This document shows, piece after piece, positions 1 through 7,692 of a DNA stretch of 12,034 nucleotides; within the stretch, counting starts at the first letter, position 1; the number at the start of each line of letters is the position of its first letter. This stretch comes from Prevotella sp. CAG:1092. Its GTDB lineage: Bacteria > Bacteroidota > Bacteroidia > Bacteroidales > Bacteroidaceae. The stretch spans positions 3,214 through 15,247 of the forward strand of contig HF993996.1 of assembly GCA_000436915.1 (NCBI GenBank), written 5' to 3'. The notes below the pieces were generated by a model that was given only the letters and a program-made list of their open reading frames with translations, was not told the DNA's origin and ran no database searches. A program made the position numbers and the translations under genes.

Positions 1-1454
1 AGATTTTTCAAAGTTGAAAAATCTGCAAGCACTGCCGTAGGGATTTCACGATAGACCCTTGTCAAGAACTGTATGTATAGTTCTCGTTTGGCATATCCCA
101 TGGAAGATCCAAATACCTTGGCGACATAGGTATTTGCAGCGACACCGCTTCTGCCTCTGCCACTTCTGTTGTCTCCCTCTGCATATGGAGGGTTTATATA
201 TATGACTAATCTCTTTCTTTTTTCTGGGTCTTTTATTATTTCTTGTAATTCAGTAGGAACCTTACTTTTTATTTTGGTCCCCTCTTTAGTAGTGTAATCA
301 ACTAATGGGTCATTCAAAAAGTCAAACTGAAAGACATGGTTTCCAAAGAGGTTAGCACCATTTTGAATTCGCTCTTTCATTGTGTCAACATCAGCTTGTT
401 CCAAAGTTGAAGCCCAAAGATTATGGCGATTGGTTAATCCTGCCAGCAGGTTGCCAGTACCCGCAGCACAATCCCAAACATAATATTCGTCTTGCCAGTT
501 TTCTCCAAGTATATTTGCAAGATATTCTTGTGATTTTTCCACCCATATCATTGGGGTGAAGTAAGAACCGTGACGCTCGCGGATATCCTCAGGATGTAAT
601 CTGTCAGCTCTTTCCAAGATATAGTCGCGATATTCCTCACGAGGTGGGCGTTTGTATCTTTGCCAAAACAAGCGATGAGCCATTTGGTTGTCATTAAACT
701 CAAAATGGGCGAATAGAGGAGTCTTATTTCCTTGGAGTTTCCCTGTGTTAACTTTATAATGGTCTTCTTTTAACAGAACCGTGAGGTTTTGAAGTAGAGT
801 CGTGTTGTCTTGGGACATGAGGTCTGCAAGAAAAAAATGACAATCATATATACCTATTCCTGCTAAGTCATCCCAATTTACGGCAAGTGTATCCTTTACT
901 TCCTTCAGCCATCTGCGATAGATATGAGGGAAGTTGTTCTTATTGACATTCGTCTTTGACACACGTCTTCCTGTCAAGGAAAACTTGTCCTTGATGAAGA
1001 AACGCAAACTGTCTCCTTGCAGCTCGAAGTTGAAGATAAATACATGTTCTTTTAATGTGTTGTGCACCATCTCGTAGAGTTGCTTGAACTCCTTTGAGGT
1101 ATGATCGGATGGTGTAACTTGCCAGTTGAAGTCGTTTTGCTCAAAAACATCAGAAATTTCATCGAAGTGTATAAAGCCAATTTTCTCGGCATCGAAAGTG
1201 CCGAGATAATCAGGTGCGTCAAGTTCGGTAAAGCGACGGTCTTTTCCAATAGTAAGGATTAGCTGCACAAACTGCTCATAGATGTCTCGTTTGACCCCTC
1301 TCTTAGCTTCTGCCCATAGATAGGTAGTACTGTTATGCCCTACGCAGAAATCCACTTTACCTGGAATTTCCGTGTTGTCATAACCTGCAAACCAGTCTTC
1401 ACGAACTTTGTTCTTGAGTTCTTCCTCCTGTATAGTCTTTGAATAATATGCCAT
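1..1454 (-). CDS. Type IIG-like restriction-modification protein (nuclease + adenine-N6 methyltransferase), C-terminus off the left edge
   Basis: Reverse-strand reading from the ATG at 1454 stays open for 484 codons to the window edge, so this is an N-terminal part of a larger protein. Seen: near the N-terminus a PD-(D/E)XK-type nuclease signature, with D35 (KVDFCV) and E49-A-K51 (WAEAKRG). Further on come the parts of a gamma-type amino-methyltransferase in order: HGSYFTP at 295-301 (motif X-like), DCAAGTGN at 328-335 (motif I, SAM binding) and NPPY at 421-424 (motif IV, catalytic). Known: nuclease-then-methyltransferase order is typical of single-chain type IIG enzymes, which methylate adenine and cut from one polypeptide and usually reach about 900-1000 residues; the target-recognition domain would lie in the missing part. 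The start is firm because an in-frame TAA lies 15 nt upstream of the ATG and a TACCTTTG promoter element lies just beyond. Whether the nuclease is active cannot be judged. A methyltransferase subunit of another defence system is the main alternative. Confidence 0.85.
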   Translation of the reverse strand, partial: MAYYSKTIQEEELKNKVREDWFAGYDNTEIPGKVDFCVGHNSTTYLWAEAKRGVKRDIYEQFVQLILTIGKDRRFTELDAPDYLGTFDAEKIGFIHFDEISDVFEQNDFNWQVTPSDHTSKEFKQLYEMVHNTLKEHVFIFNFELQGDSLRFFIKDKFSLTGRRVSKTNVNKNNFPHIYRRWLKEVKDTLAVNWDDLAGIGIYDCHFFLADLMSQDNTTLLQNLTVLLKEDHYKVNTGKLQGNKTPLFAHFEFNDNQMAHRLFWQRYKRPPREEYRDYILERADRLHPEDIRERHGSYFTPMIWVEKSQEYLANILGENWQDEYYVWDCAAGTGNLLAGLTNRHNLWASTLEQADVDTMKERIQNGANLFGNHVFQFDFLNDPLVDYTTKEGTKIKSKVPTELQEIIKDPEKRKRLVIYINPPYAEGDNRSGRGRSGVAANTYVAKVFGSSMGYAKRELYIQFLTRVYREIPTAVLADFSTLKN

Positions 1455-1478
1455 TTTATTTATCGCTCGTTATTGCTC

Positions 1479-1486
1479 CAAAGGTA
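1479..1486 (-). promoter_or_regulatory. Putative -7 promoter element of the restriction-modification gene
   Basis: The minus strand reads TACCTTTG, an exact match to the Bacteroidota -7 consensus TAnnTTTG. It lies 24 nt upstream of the ATG at 1454, implying a short leader of about 18 nt. No TTTG -33 box is seen at the usual 19-21 nt spacing. Confidence 0.5.
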
Positions 1487-1723
1487 CACTTTTTCTTTGA
1501 ATATATGGTACTATTTCAAAAAAAATGTGCAATTTTGTGTGCGGAGTTATATGTGTATTCTTTGTTGGTAGTTCTCAAAATGCGTGAATTTGATGCTTTT
1601 TAAAACTTAGAAAAGGATTTATAGAAGTTTCCTGAAGAGATAAGTTTTGGTGTGTATTCTGTCAAAATATGATTGGAAATGAATGTTTTGACGTGTTTCA
1701 GAGTTTAAGTCAAATGTTTTTAG

Positions 1724-1731
1724 TATATTTG
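1724..1731 (+). promoter_or_regulatory. Putative -7 promoter element of the GH92 operon
   Basis: TATATTTG matches the Bacteroidota -7 consensus TAnnTTTG, placing a likely transcription start near 1738 and a leader of about 60 nt before the ATG at 1797. A clear TTTG -33 box at 19-21 nt spacing is absent (only TTTC at 1696 or TTTA at 1704), which would fit a promoter that depends on an activator such as the operon's own AraC-type regulator. That dependence is inference. Confidence 0.45.
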
Positions 1732-1754
1732 CATTGTATATCCCACTTTGTGAC

Positions 1755-1771
1755 AAGCATGCAAAATGCTT
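1755..1771 (+). repeat. Inverted repeat in the leader of the GH92 operon
   Basis: AAGCAT and ATGCTT form a perfect 6-bp inverted repeat around a 5-nt spacer (GCAAA). It lies between the predicted transcription start and the ATG at 1797, so it could be an RNA hairpin in the leader or a protein-binding site. No T-run follows, so it is not a terminator. Confidence 0.35.
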
Positions 1772-1796
1772 CAAAAACTTTAATCCTATGTAAAGT

Positions 1797-4229
1797 ATGA
1801 AAATGAAGAAAGTCCTATTTTTTGCAGTATACTGTTTGGTAGGTATCTTGGCAACACATGCTCAAGACTTCACCCAATATGTAGACCCACGTATTGGAAC
1901 TGTTGGCTTGGGACGTACATTCCCTGGTCCTTCTATGCCTTTCGGTATGGTGAAGCCCGGACCCGACTGTATCAATATGCCTAATGCTGGTTGGGCACCA
2001 ATACCAGAAAAAGTTGTAGGTTTTAGCCAAACACATGTGAGCGGAACTGGTGGCGGACAGAAGTATGGCAACATATTGATTCAGCCATGCTTGAAGTCGC
2101 AAGAACTTAATGAAAACATTATTCCACAACGACGTATAGGCGAAACCATCGACCTTGGATATTATGCTTGCACATATAAAAATGGTATACAGACAGAGAT
2201 AACAACTGCCGAGCGTTGTGCATTCTACCGATTTACATATCCTGAACATGGCAGATTGGTGGTTGATGCTTCTTGGTTCTTGGGTAGAGATACTATTCCC
2301 GACAAGCGAGAGGCTCAACAGTTTGAAGGCTCACATATAAAAGTGGTTTCGTCGCAGAGTATTGAAGGATGGAGCCGTGTGCGTGGAGGATGGAACAATG
2401 GCGATGCCTATACCGTTTATTTCTCCCTGCTTTCAGATGTGCCTTTTATTGTTGAAAGCTGCAACGAAGGGCTATGCTTGGTAGCATTCTCGTCGGAGAA
2501 AGTGAATGTGAAGATAGGTGTATCGTTCCTTTCATGCGAAAAGGCGCGAGCAAATATTGTAGATTGCTCATTCGACAAACAGCTATCAACTCTCAAAGCA
2601 GAATGGCAACGTATGCTTTCTCGCTTGCGCTATCAAGGTACCGAGCGCAACATGCGCATGTTCTATACAGCATTGTATCACACTATGTTGATGCCGGTGA
2701 ACCGCACGGGAGAGAATCCGAGGTGGACAGATGCACCATACTATGACGACTACTATGCTATTTGGGACACATATCGCACATCAACTCCGCTACTTGGAGT
2801 TTACTATCCAGAAATCCAACGCGACATAGTAAACTCTCTACTTAATATATATAAAAACGAGGGATATATGCCCGATGCTCGTAGTGGCGACTGCAATGGC
2901 AGAACACAAGGTGGTAGTCATGGCGAGGTGGTGATTGCTGATGCTTTTGCTCGTGGACTAAAAGGTATTGACTATGAGTTGGCTCTAAAAGCAATGATAA
3001 AGGATGCCGAAGTTCCGCCTGTAGATGATGAGAAAGAGGGCAGAGGTGGATTAAAAGAATATAACTCCTTAGGATATATTCCTTATGGCATACCACGCGC
3101 AGGTACACGAACCGTAGAATATTCCTTCGATGATTGGTGTATTGCTCAGGTTGCTAAAGGGCTTGGTCATGATGATATTTATAAGAAATATATGGCACGC
3201 TCTGGCAACTGGCGCAACCTTTGGCGTTCAGACTATGAATGGAAGGGAATGCGTGGTTTCATAATGCCACGCGATGCTAAAGGGCGTTGGCTCGACTCTG
3301 TGCCTTGGGGAAAATCTAAGGTTTATCATCCATATATTCCTTATAAACCCAACACTAAGGTGGCTCCATGGTATCTGCCATGGTGGAACACCTTTTTCTA
3401 CGAAGCTTTGTCGGCAGAGTATAGTCTGAGTGTTCCTCATGATGTGCCTGGACTTATTGAAGCATGTGGAGGCAACGAAGCTTTCCGTAAACGTCTCGAC
3501 ACGTTCTTTGCTGAAGGACATTATAATGTAGCTAATGAACCAAGCTTCTTAACTCCATGGTTATACCATTTCATCGGTCGTCCTGATCTTTCACGCGATA
3601 GAGTGACGAAGATTATCAATGAGAATTTTAGCGATCAACCTGACGGATTACCTGGTAATGATGATGGCGGCGCTATGTCGAGTTGGCTCATTTGGGGTAT
3701 GCTTGGCAAGTATCCGTTGGCAGGAACTGAGATGTTCTTGGAATTTCCACAGGACGAACCTATACATGTAGATAACCCTGTGGCTGATGCAACAGCTGTT
3801 GGTAGCAACAAGTCGATGACCATGTGTTTCGTACTCAACCGTCAATATCGCAATTGGCAATATTCATGGCGATGGAAGGGGGATAGCTTGATAGTATCTT
3901 GCAATACGGCTACTTATGCTATACCTCGTGCGGTAGTAGATGGTGCTACAGGCTTCTCGTGGCTTAGTCCGCAGGTGAAGAATGCAAAATATACCGATGT
4001 TATCGGCACTTTTGGCTTTATATCGCATGCCGCATATAAGCAATTAGTAGCTAAGAATCGCTTCACTTACGATGGCATAACATGGCGAAAGGTGGATGCA
4101 GACAACTCGTCGATACGTGTGAAAGCGGATAAAGACGGTACTGAAATGTGGATTTCCACTATCCACGAACTGCCGATAGTGATGAAGGTGAAAAACAATC
4201 CTTTAGGAATTGACTGGGAAATGAGATAA
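1797..4229 (+). CDS. Secreted GH92-family exo-alpha-mannosidase with divergent C-terminus
   Basis: An 810-residue glycoside hydrolase family 92 protein. GH92 enzymes are calcium-dependent inverting alpha-mannosidases that remove terminal mannose from N-glycans and mannans. Seen: a signal peptide (about 1-22, ending THA-Q, no lipobox cysteine, so probably a soluble periplasmic enzyme); the N-terminal sandwich motif from VDPRIGT through TFPGPSMPFGM (29-51); GFSQTHVSGTGGG (75-87); WDTYRT (323-328) opening the alpha-helical barrel; a Glu at 536, ten residues before VPHD (546-549), at the position of the family's general acid; NEP at 580-582; and GNDDGGAMSSW at 620-630 with the conserved active-site aspartates. 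The usual GH92 tail (IGSP, LNG, HxDI, GG) is missing. After about 640 come some 170 unfamiliar residues ending in NPLGIDWEMR. The start may be either ATG (1797 or 1803). It is the first gene of an operon, 4 nt from the next. The exact linkage cut cannot be told. Confidence 0.93.
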   Translation: MKMKKVLFFAVYCLVGILATHAQDFTQYVDPRIGTVGLGRTFPGPSMPFGMVKPGPDCINMPNAGWAPIPEKVVGFSQTHVSGTGGGQKYGNILIQPCLKSQELNENIIPQRRIGETIDLGYYACTYKNGIQTEITTAERCAFYRFTYPEHGRLVVDASWFLGRDTIPDKREAQQFEGSHIKVVSSQSIEGWSRVRGGWNNGDAYTVYFSLLSDVPFIVESCNEGLCLVAFSSEKVNVKIGVSFLSCEKARANIVDCSFDKQLSTLKAEWQRMLSRLRYQGTERNMRMFYTALYHTMLMPVNRTGENPRWTDAPYYDDYYAIWDTYRTSTPLLGVYYPEIQRDIVNSLLNIYKNEGYMPDARSGDCNGRTQGGSHGEVVIADAFARGLKGIDYELALKAMIKDAEVPPVDDEKEGRGGLKEYNSLGYIPYGIPRAGTRTVEYSFDDWCIAQVAKGLGHDDIYKKYMARSGNWRNLWRSDYEWKGMRGFIMPRDAKGRWLDSVPWGKSKVYHPYIPYKPNTKVAPWYLPWWNTFFYEALSAEYSLSVPHDVPGLIEACGGNEAFRKRLDTFFAEGHYNVANEPSFLTPWLYHFIGRPDLSRDRVTKIINENFSDQPDGLPGNDDGGAMSSWLIWGMLGKYPLAGTEMFLEFPQDEPIHVDNPVADATAVGSNKSMTMCFVLNRQYRNWQYSWRWKGDSLIVSCNTATYAIPRAVVDGATGFSWLSPQVKNAKYTDVIGTFGFISHAAYKQLVAKNRFTYDGITWRKVDADNSSIRVKADKDGTEMWISTIHELPIVMKVKNNPLGIDWEMR

Positions 4230-4233
4230 TAAT

Positions 4234-7200
4234 ATGATGAAGAGATATATTATTGGAATATGTGTTTGCCTTGCTATTACCTTGGCAAGTGCACAGACAA
4301 GAAGAGAAATGGGTGGCATTTATTATGCTTACCCTAAGGTTGATGTTAAGGAAATGAGTCAGACTCCGTCTGGCTATAAGCCTTTCTATATTAGCCATTA
4401 TGGTCGTCATGGCTCTCGATGGATGACTTCTGACGAGCGTTATATCAAGGTGGCACAATATTTCGATGACGAATCAAACCTCACTCCTATGGGATTGAAG
4501 GTTAAGAAACTTATCATAAAGGCTCGCGATAATGCCATGGGACATGGTGGTAAACTCTCTAAGCTTGGCGAATTGCAGCATAAGGGTATTGCCGACCGCA
4601 TGTATCGCAACTTCTCAAATATCTTTGTTCAAGGCAATAGGGTGCAGGCACGCTCAAGTGTTGTAGACCGTTGTGCTAAGAGTATGAAGGCTTTTATCGA
4701 TGAGTTGCGCCATCTGCAGCCTTCGTTGGCTATGGATGTAAAGACCGATTCTGCCGACATGGCATGGATAGCCTACACTTCTCCAGAAGTGAAAGCGTTG
4801 GAAAAGCAAACTAAGGTGGTGGCAAAAGTCAATACCGATAGGTTTATGAGCCAACTATTCAAGGATATCTCAAAGATAGGCAATCCGCTGAATCTTATGA
4901 GCGAGATTCATTCCATCGCTTCTTCTATGCAGGATGTAGGCTTAAACTTTAAGCGCTATCCTAAGGATATTGAGAATGGTCTGTATGCTCTCTTCACCGA
5001 TGATGAGTTTCGTGCTTTCTATGATGCCAACAATCTGAGAATGACAATCTGCAATGGTATATATCCTACTAATGATGATATTCCTGCTCGCTCTGCCATA
5101 TCTTTATGGCAGAATATCATGACTAAAGCAGATGAGGCTTTAAGCCAGAAAACTCCTTCGGCTAATCTTCGCTTCGGTCACGATACTTCTTTATATCGTT
5201 TGCTGTCGCTATTATCTTTCGTAAAACCTAACTATGGTTTGATAAGCGATGTGCCAAATGGTGAGATTGCTACGGTCAACAATGTTGATTTGATGGATAG
5301 AGTGGTACCTATGGCAGCCAACTTGCAGATGGTATTTTATAAATCTACCTTTGATTCGCCTAAAGATTCTGTAGTAGTAAAGTTCTTCCTCAATGGTAAG
5401 CCTATGGTGCTACCGTTGCCTTCGACTGATGTCTATGGTAAAGATGATGCTTGCTATAATTGGAATTTGGTGAAGGAATATGTGGCTAACCGCATTCATA
5501 AGCTTGAACATATTCGTCAGCTCAATGCGCTGAACACTATGGTTGGTACAGCCCAAGCAAATACTCATACTGCAGGCTTGTTTGGTAAAGGTAGCGAAGA
5601 ACATGGACAAACATTGCCTGCTGTACTTGTGCCTAATGGACAAAACTTCTGGACTCCTCAAACTCAGGATACTGAGAAAAAGTGCATTGCACCTTATTAT
5701 TATAAAGATACCATGTTACATGGCTTCCGCAATAGTCATTGGATAGTTGGCGGATGCACCCAGGATTATGGTTCGTTTACCATTGCTACTATTGGTGGTA
5801 AACTAAGACTGCAGCCCGAGGTGCGTGCAACTAAATTCTCGCATGCCGACGAGGTTTCGCATCCTCATTATTATTCAGTGCAATTACGCGATGAAAACCT
5901 AAAGACTGAGCTAACGGCATTGAGCCATACAGCCATACTTAGGGTTACACCTACTGCCGATGAATTGGTGCATATTGTGATAAATCCCAATAGCGACGAA
6001 ATGCAGGGTGGCATAGAGATTGACACCATAAACCATATCGTTTATGGCTACAATCCTGTGCATCGCATCTATCAAGGATGGGGCGAGAATGCAGGCTTTA
6101 GCGGACATTTGGTGTTGAAATATAACGATGAATTGGTGGATTATGGTGTGAAAGATGGCGTGGCATGGTTGACTTTTCGTGGTAAAACGGATGTTCCTAT
6201 GGAGTTTGCTACTGCCAGCTCTTTCACCAATAAGGCGAATGCTTTGAATAATCTTATTGTAGAAACAGCCTCTCTGCAAATGGGCTTCTATGATATGATG
6301 CAGCGTTGCCAAGATGAATGGCTAAAACGTTTGCATACCATTGATGTTGTCTACTCTGATACTGCTAAGGTAAACCAGTTCTACGGTGCTATGTATCGTG
6401 CTTCGTTTCTGCCAAGAGAGATGAGTGATTGTAATGGCGACTATCCAGAATTCTCTACCGGCATCACAAAGCACATTGATTCTTCACTCTTATCTCTTCA
6501 CTCTTCATTAAAAAAATATGGTGATTTCTCAATGTGGGATATATATCGTGCTCAGTTACCACTATATAACATTGTGGTTTCTACCTTGTCGGGCAGAATG
6601 ATGCAGTCGCTTGTAGATATGTACCAAGAAGGAGGTTGGCTACCAATATTTCCATGCTGGAATAGCTATACTGCTGCTATGATAGGCGACCATTGTAGTG
6701 TGGCTCTTGCCGATGCTTATGCCAAAGGCGTTCGCAATTTCGATGCCGATAAGGCTTATGAGGCAATGCGCAAGAATGCTTTCGAAACTCCGACATCGTT
6801 TGCGGAATATAAAAATGGTATGGGACGACGCGCCTTGGAGTCTTATCTTAGGTATGCGTATATACCATTGGAAGATAGTGTGAAGGAGGCTTTCCACACT
6901 TGTGAACAAACATCACGCACACTCGAATATGCTTTCGACGACTTTGCCGTGGCTCAGATGGCAAAGATGCTCGGGCATGATGATGACTATAATAAACTTA
7001 TGGCTCGTAGCCATAACTGGAAAAATGTTATCAACCCTAAGACAGGGTGGGCTGACGGACGATATGCTAATGGAAAATGGCTTGGATGTAAAGACCTGGT
7101 GAGCCGTCAATCGTTTATCACCGAAGGCTCCATCTGTCATTATTCATGGTATGTGCCTCATGATATAGATGCACTCGTGGAGCGTATGGGTGGCAAGGCT

Positions 7201-7677
7201 GAGTTTGAACGTCGACTCGACATGATGTTTGCACTAAATGATTCGTCGTCTGCTGCTCGTCTGCTATATTGGCATGGCAACGAACCTTGCCATCAGATAC
7301 CTTTCTTGTATAGCTATATCGGTAAGCCGGAAAAGTCGAAGCGTGTGGTAGACAATATCCTAAAAACGGAATATAATGATACTCCTGGAGGATTGTCGGG
7401 CAACGATGATGCAGGACAGATGTCGGCATGGTATATGTTTGCAGCTATGGGATTCTATCCTGTATGCCCATCTACACCTTATTATATTATAGGGTCTCCG
7501 AGCTTCGATAGAGTAACTTTCAACTTGGAAAATAAAAAACAATTTGAAATAATTCGTAAAAAGTCCATAAATAATAGTAACTTTGTACGGTTGATACTTA
7601 ATGGTAAGCAGCTTGATAACTGCCAGTTGTCGCATGGCGACATCATAAATGGTGGCAAATTGATCGTTGAAGAATAA
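4234..7677 (+). CDS. Secreted histidine acid phosphatase-GH92 alpha-mannosidase fusion
   Basis: A 1147-residue protein with two catalytic modules. A signal peptide (about 1-20, cut near ASA-Q) is followed by a histidine acid phosphatase domain (about 25-425). Its phosphate pocket HYGRHGSRW (55-63) has the nucleophilic H59 and R58/R62; R140/R146 lie in the RSSVVDRCAKS region, and FGHDT (315-319) carries the H316-D317 acid pair. This clade includes phytases and MINPP-like inositol-polyphosphate phosphatases. From about 435 a complete GH92 module follows: VGTAQ, HGQTLPAVLVPNG (457-469), GFSGH (621-625), MWDIYR (767-772), E964 ten residues before VPHD (974-977) as likely general acid, NEP at 1016-1018, GNDDAGQMSAW at 1056-1066, and the normal tail with IGSP, LNGK, HGDI and GG. 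All key residues of both modules appear intact and the frame is uninterrupted across the junction. Together they could remove phosphate and then mannose from a phosphorylated glycan. The substrate is inferred. Residues 749-761 look like a repeat-derived insertion. Confidence 0.93.
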   Translation: MMKRYIIGICVCLAITLASAQTRREMGGIYYAYPKVDVKEMSQTPSGYKPFYISHYGRHGSRWMTSDERYIKVAQYFDDESNLTPMGLKVKKLIIKARDNAMGHGGKLSKLGELQHKGIADRMYRNFSNIFVQGNRVQARSSVVDRCAKSMKAFIDELRHLQPSLAMDVKTDSADMAWIAYTSPEVKALEKQTKVVAKVNTDRFMSQLFKDISKIGNPLNLMSEIHSIASSMQDVGLNFKRYPKDIENGLYALFTDDEFRAFYDANNLRMTICNGIYPTNDDIPARSAISLWQNIMTKADEALSQKTPSANLRFGHDTSLYRLLSLLSFVKPNYGLISDVPNGEIATVNNVDLMDRVVPMAANLQMVFYKSTFDSPKDSVVVKFFLNGKPMVLPLPSTDVYGKDDACYNWNLVKEYVANRIHKLEHIRQLNALNTMVGTAQANTHTAGLFGKGSEEHGQTLPAVLVPNGQNFWTPQTQDTEKKCIAPYYYKDTMLHGFRNSHWIVGGCTQDYGSFTIATIGGKLRLQPEVRATKFSHADEVSHPHYYSVQLRDENLKTELTALSHTAILRVTPTADELVHIVINPNSDEMQGGIEIDTINHIVYGYNPVHRIYQGWGENAGFSGHLVLKYNDELVDYGVKDGVAWLTFRGKTDVPMEFATASSFTNKANALNNLIVETASLQMGFYDMMQRCQDEWLKRLHTIDVVYSDTAKVNQFYGAMYRASFLPREMSDCNGDYPEFSTGITKHIDSSLLSLHSSLKKYGDFSMWDIYRAQLPLYNIVVSTLSGRMMQSLVDMYQEGGWLPIFPCWNSYTAAMIGDHCSVALADAYAKGVRNFDADKAYEAMRKNAFETPTSFAEYKNGMGRRALESYLRYAYIPLEDSVKEAFHTCEQTSRTLEYAFDDFAVAQMAKMLGHDDDYNKLMARSHNWKNVINPKTGWADGRYANGKWLGCKDLVSRQSFITEGSICHYSWYVPHDIDALVERMGGKAEFERRLDMMFALNDSSSAARLLYWHGNEPCHQIPFLYSYIGKPEKSKRVVDNILKTEYNDTPGGLSGNDDAGQMSAWYMFAAMGFYPVCPSTPYYIIGSPSFDRVTFNLENKKQFEIIRKKSINNSNFVRLILNGKQLDNCQLSHGDIINGGKLIVEE
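6478..6516 (+). repeat. TTCTTCACTC-type repeat inside the GH92 domain, in frame
   Basis: This tract contains TTCTTCACTC (6480-6489) and TCTTCACTC (6495-6503) and then runs into an A-rich end. It shares the exact 13-mer ATTCTTCACTCTT with 10858-10870 in the intergenic leader of the TtcA-like gene. It encodes the low-complexity stretch DSSLLSLHSSLKK (749-761) between YPEFSTGITKHI and YGDFSMWDIYR. By memory of GH92 sequences this loop is normally several residues shorter, so the tract appears to be an in-frame insertion. The insertion claim is inference; the shared 13-mer is seen. Confidence 0.5.
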
Positions 7678-7692
7678 AACAAAGTCTGTGTT

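Larger units (their letters stand above)
1455..1796. other. Divergent intergenic region
   Basis: A 342-bp gap between the minus-strand restriction-modification gene and the plus-strand mannosidase operon. It holds a -7 element for each direction (1479-1486 minus, 1724-1731 plus) and a small inverted repeat at 1755-1771. The rest is AT-rich with no coding sequence I would trust and no RNA gene that I recognise. Confidence 0.6.

Noticed and set aside
1052..1249. 65-codon minus-strand frame
   Set aside because: It is in another frame within the restriction-modification gene, whose own frame is open for 484 codons and carries nuclease and methyltransferase motifs.
1669..1800. 43-codon plus-strand frame whose stop overlaps the GH92 start (ATGA)
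   Set aside because: The overlap looks like translational coupling, but the predicted -7 promoter element lies inside the frame and the peptide has no features. It is more likely leader DNA.
1815..2318. 167-codon open frame on the minus strand
   Set aside because: It lies wholly opposite the signal peptide and N-terminal sandwich of a well-conserved GH92 gene, and its translation has no recognisable motif.
4220..4245. Possibility that the two GH92 genes were once one reading frame split by a frameshift
   Set aside because: The second gene has its own signal peptide and a different N-terminal domain, so they are separate genes.
5911..6312. 133-codon open frame on the minus strand
   Set aside because: It is opposite the GH92 module of the fusion gene, whose conserved residues show that the plus strand is the coding one.
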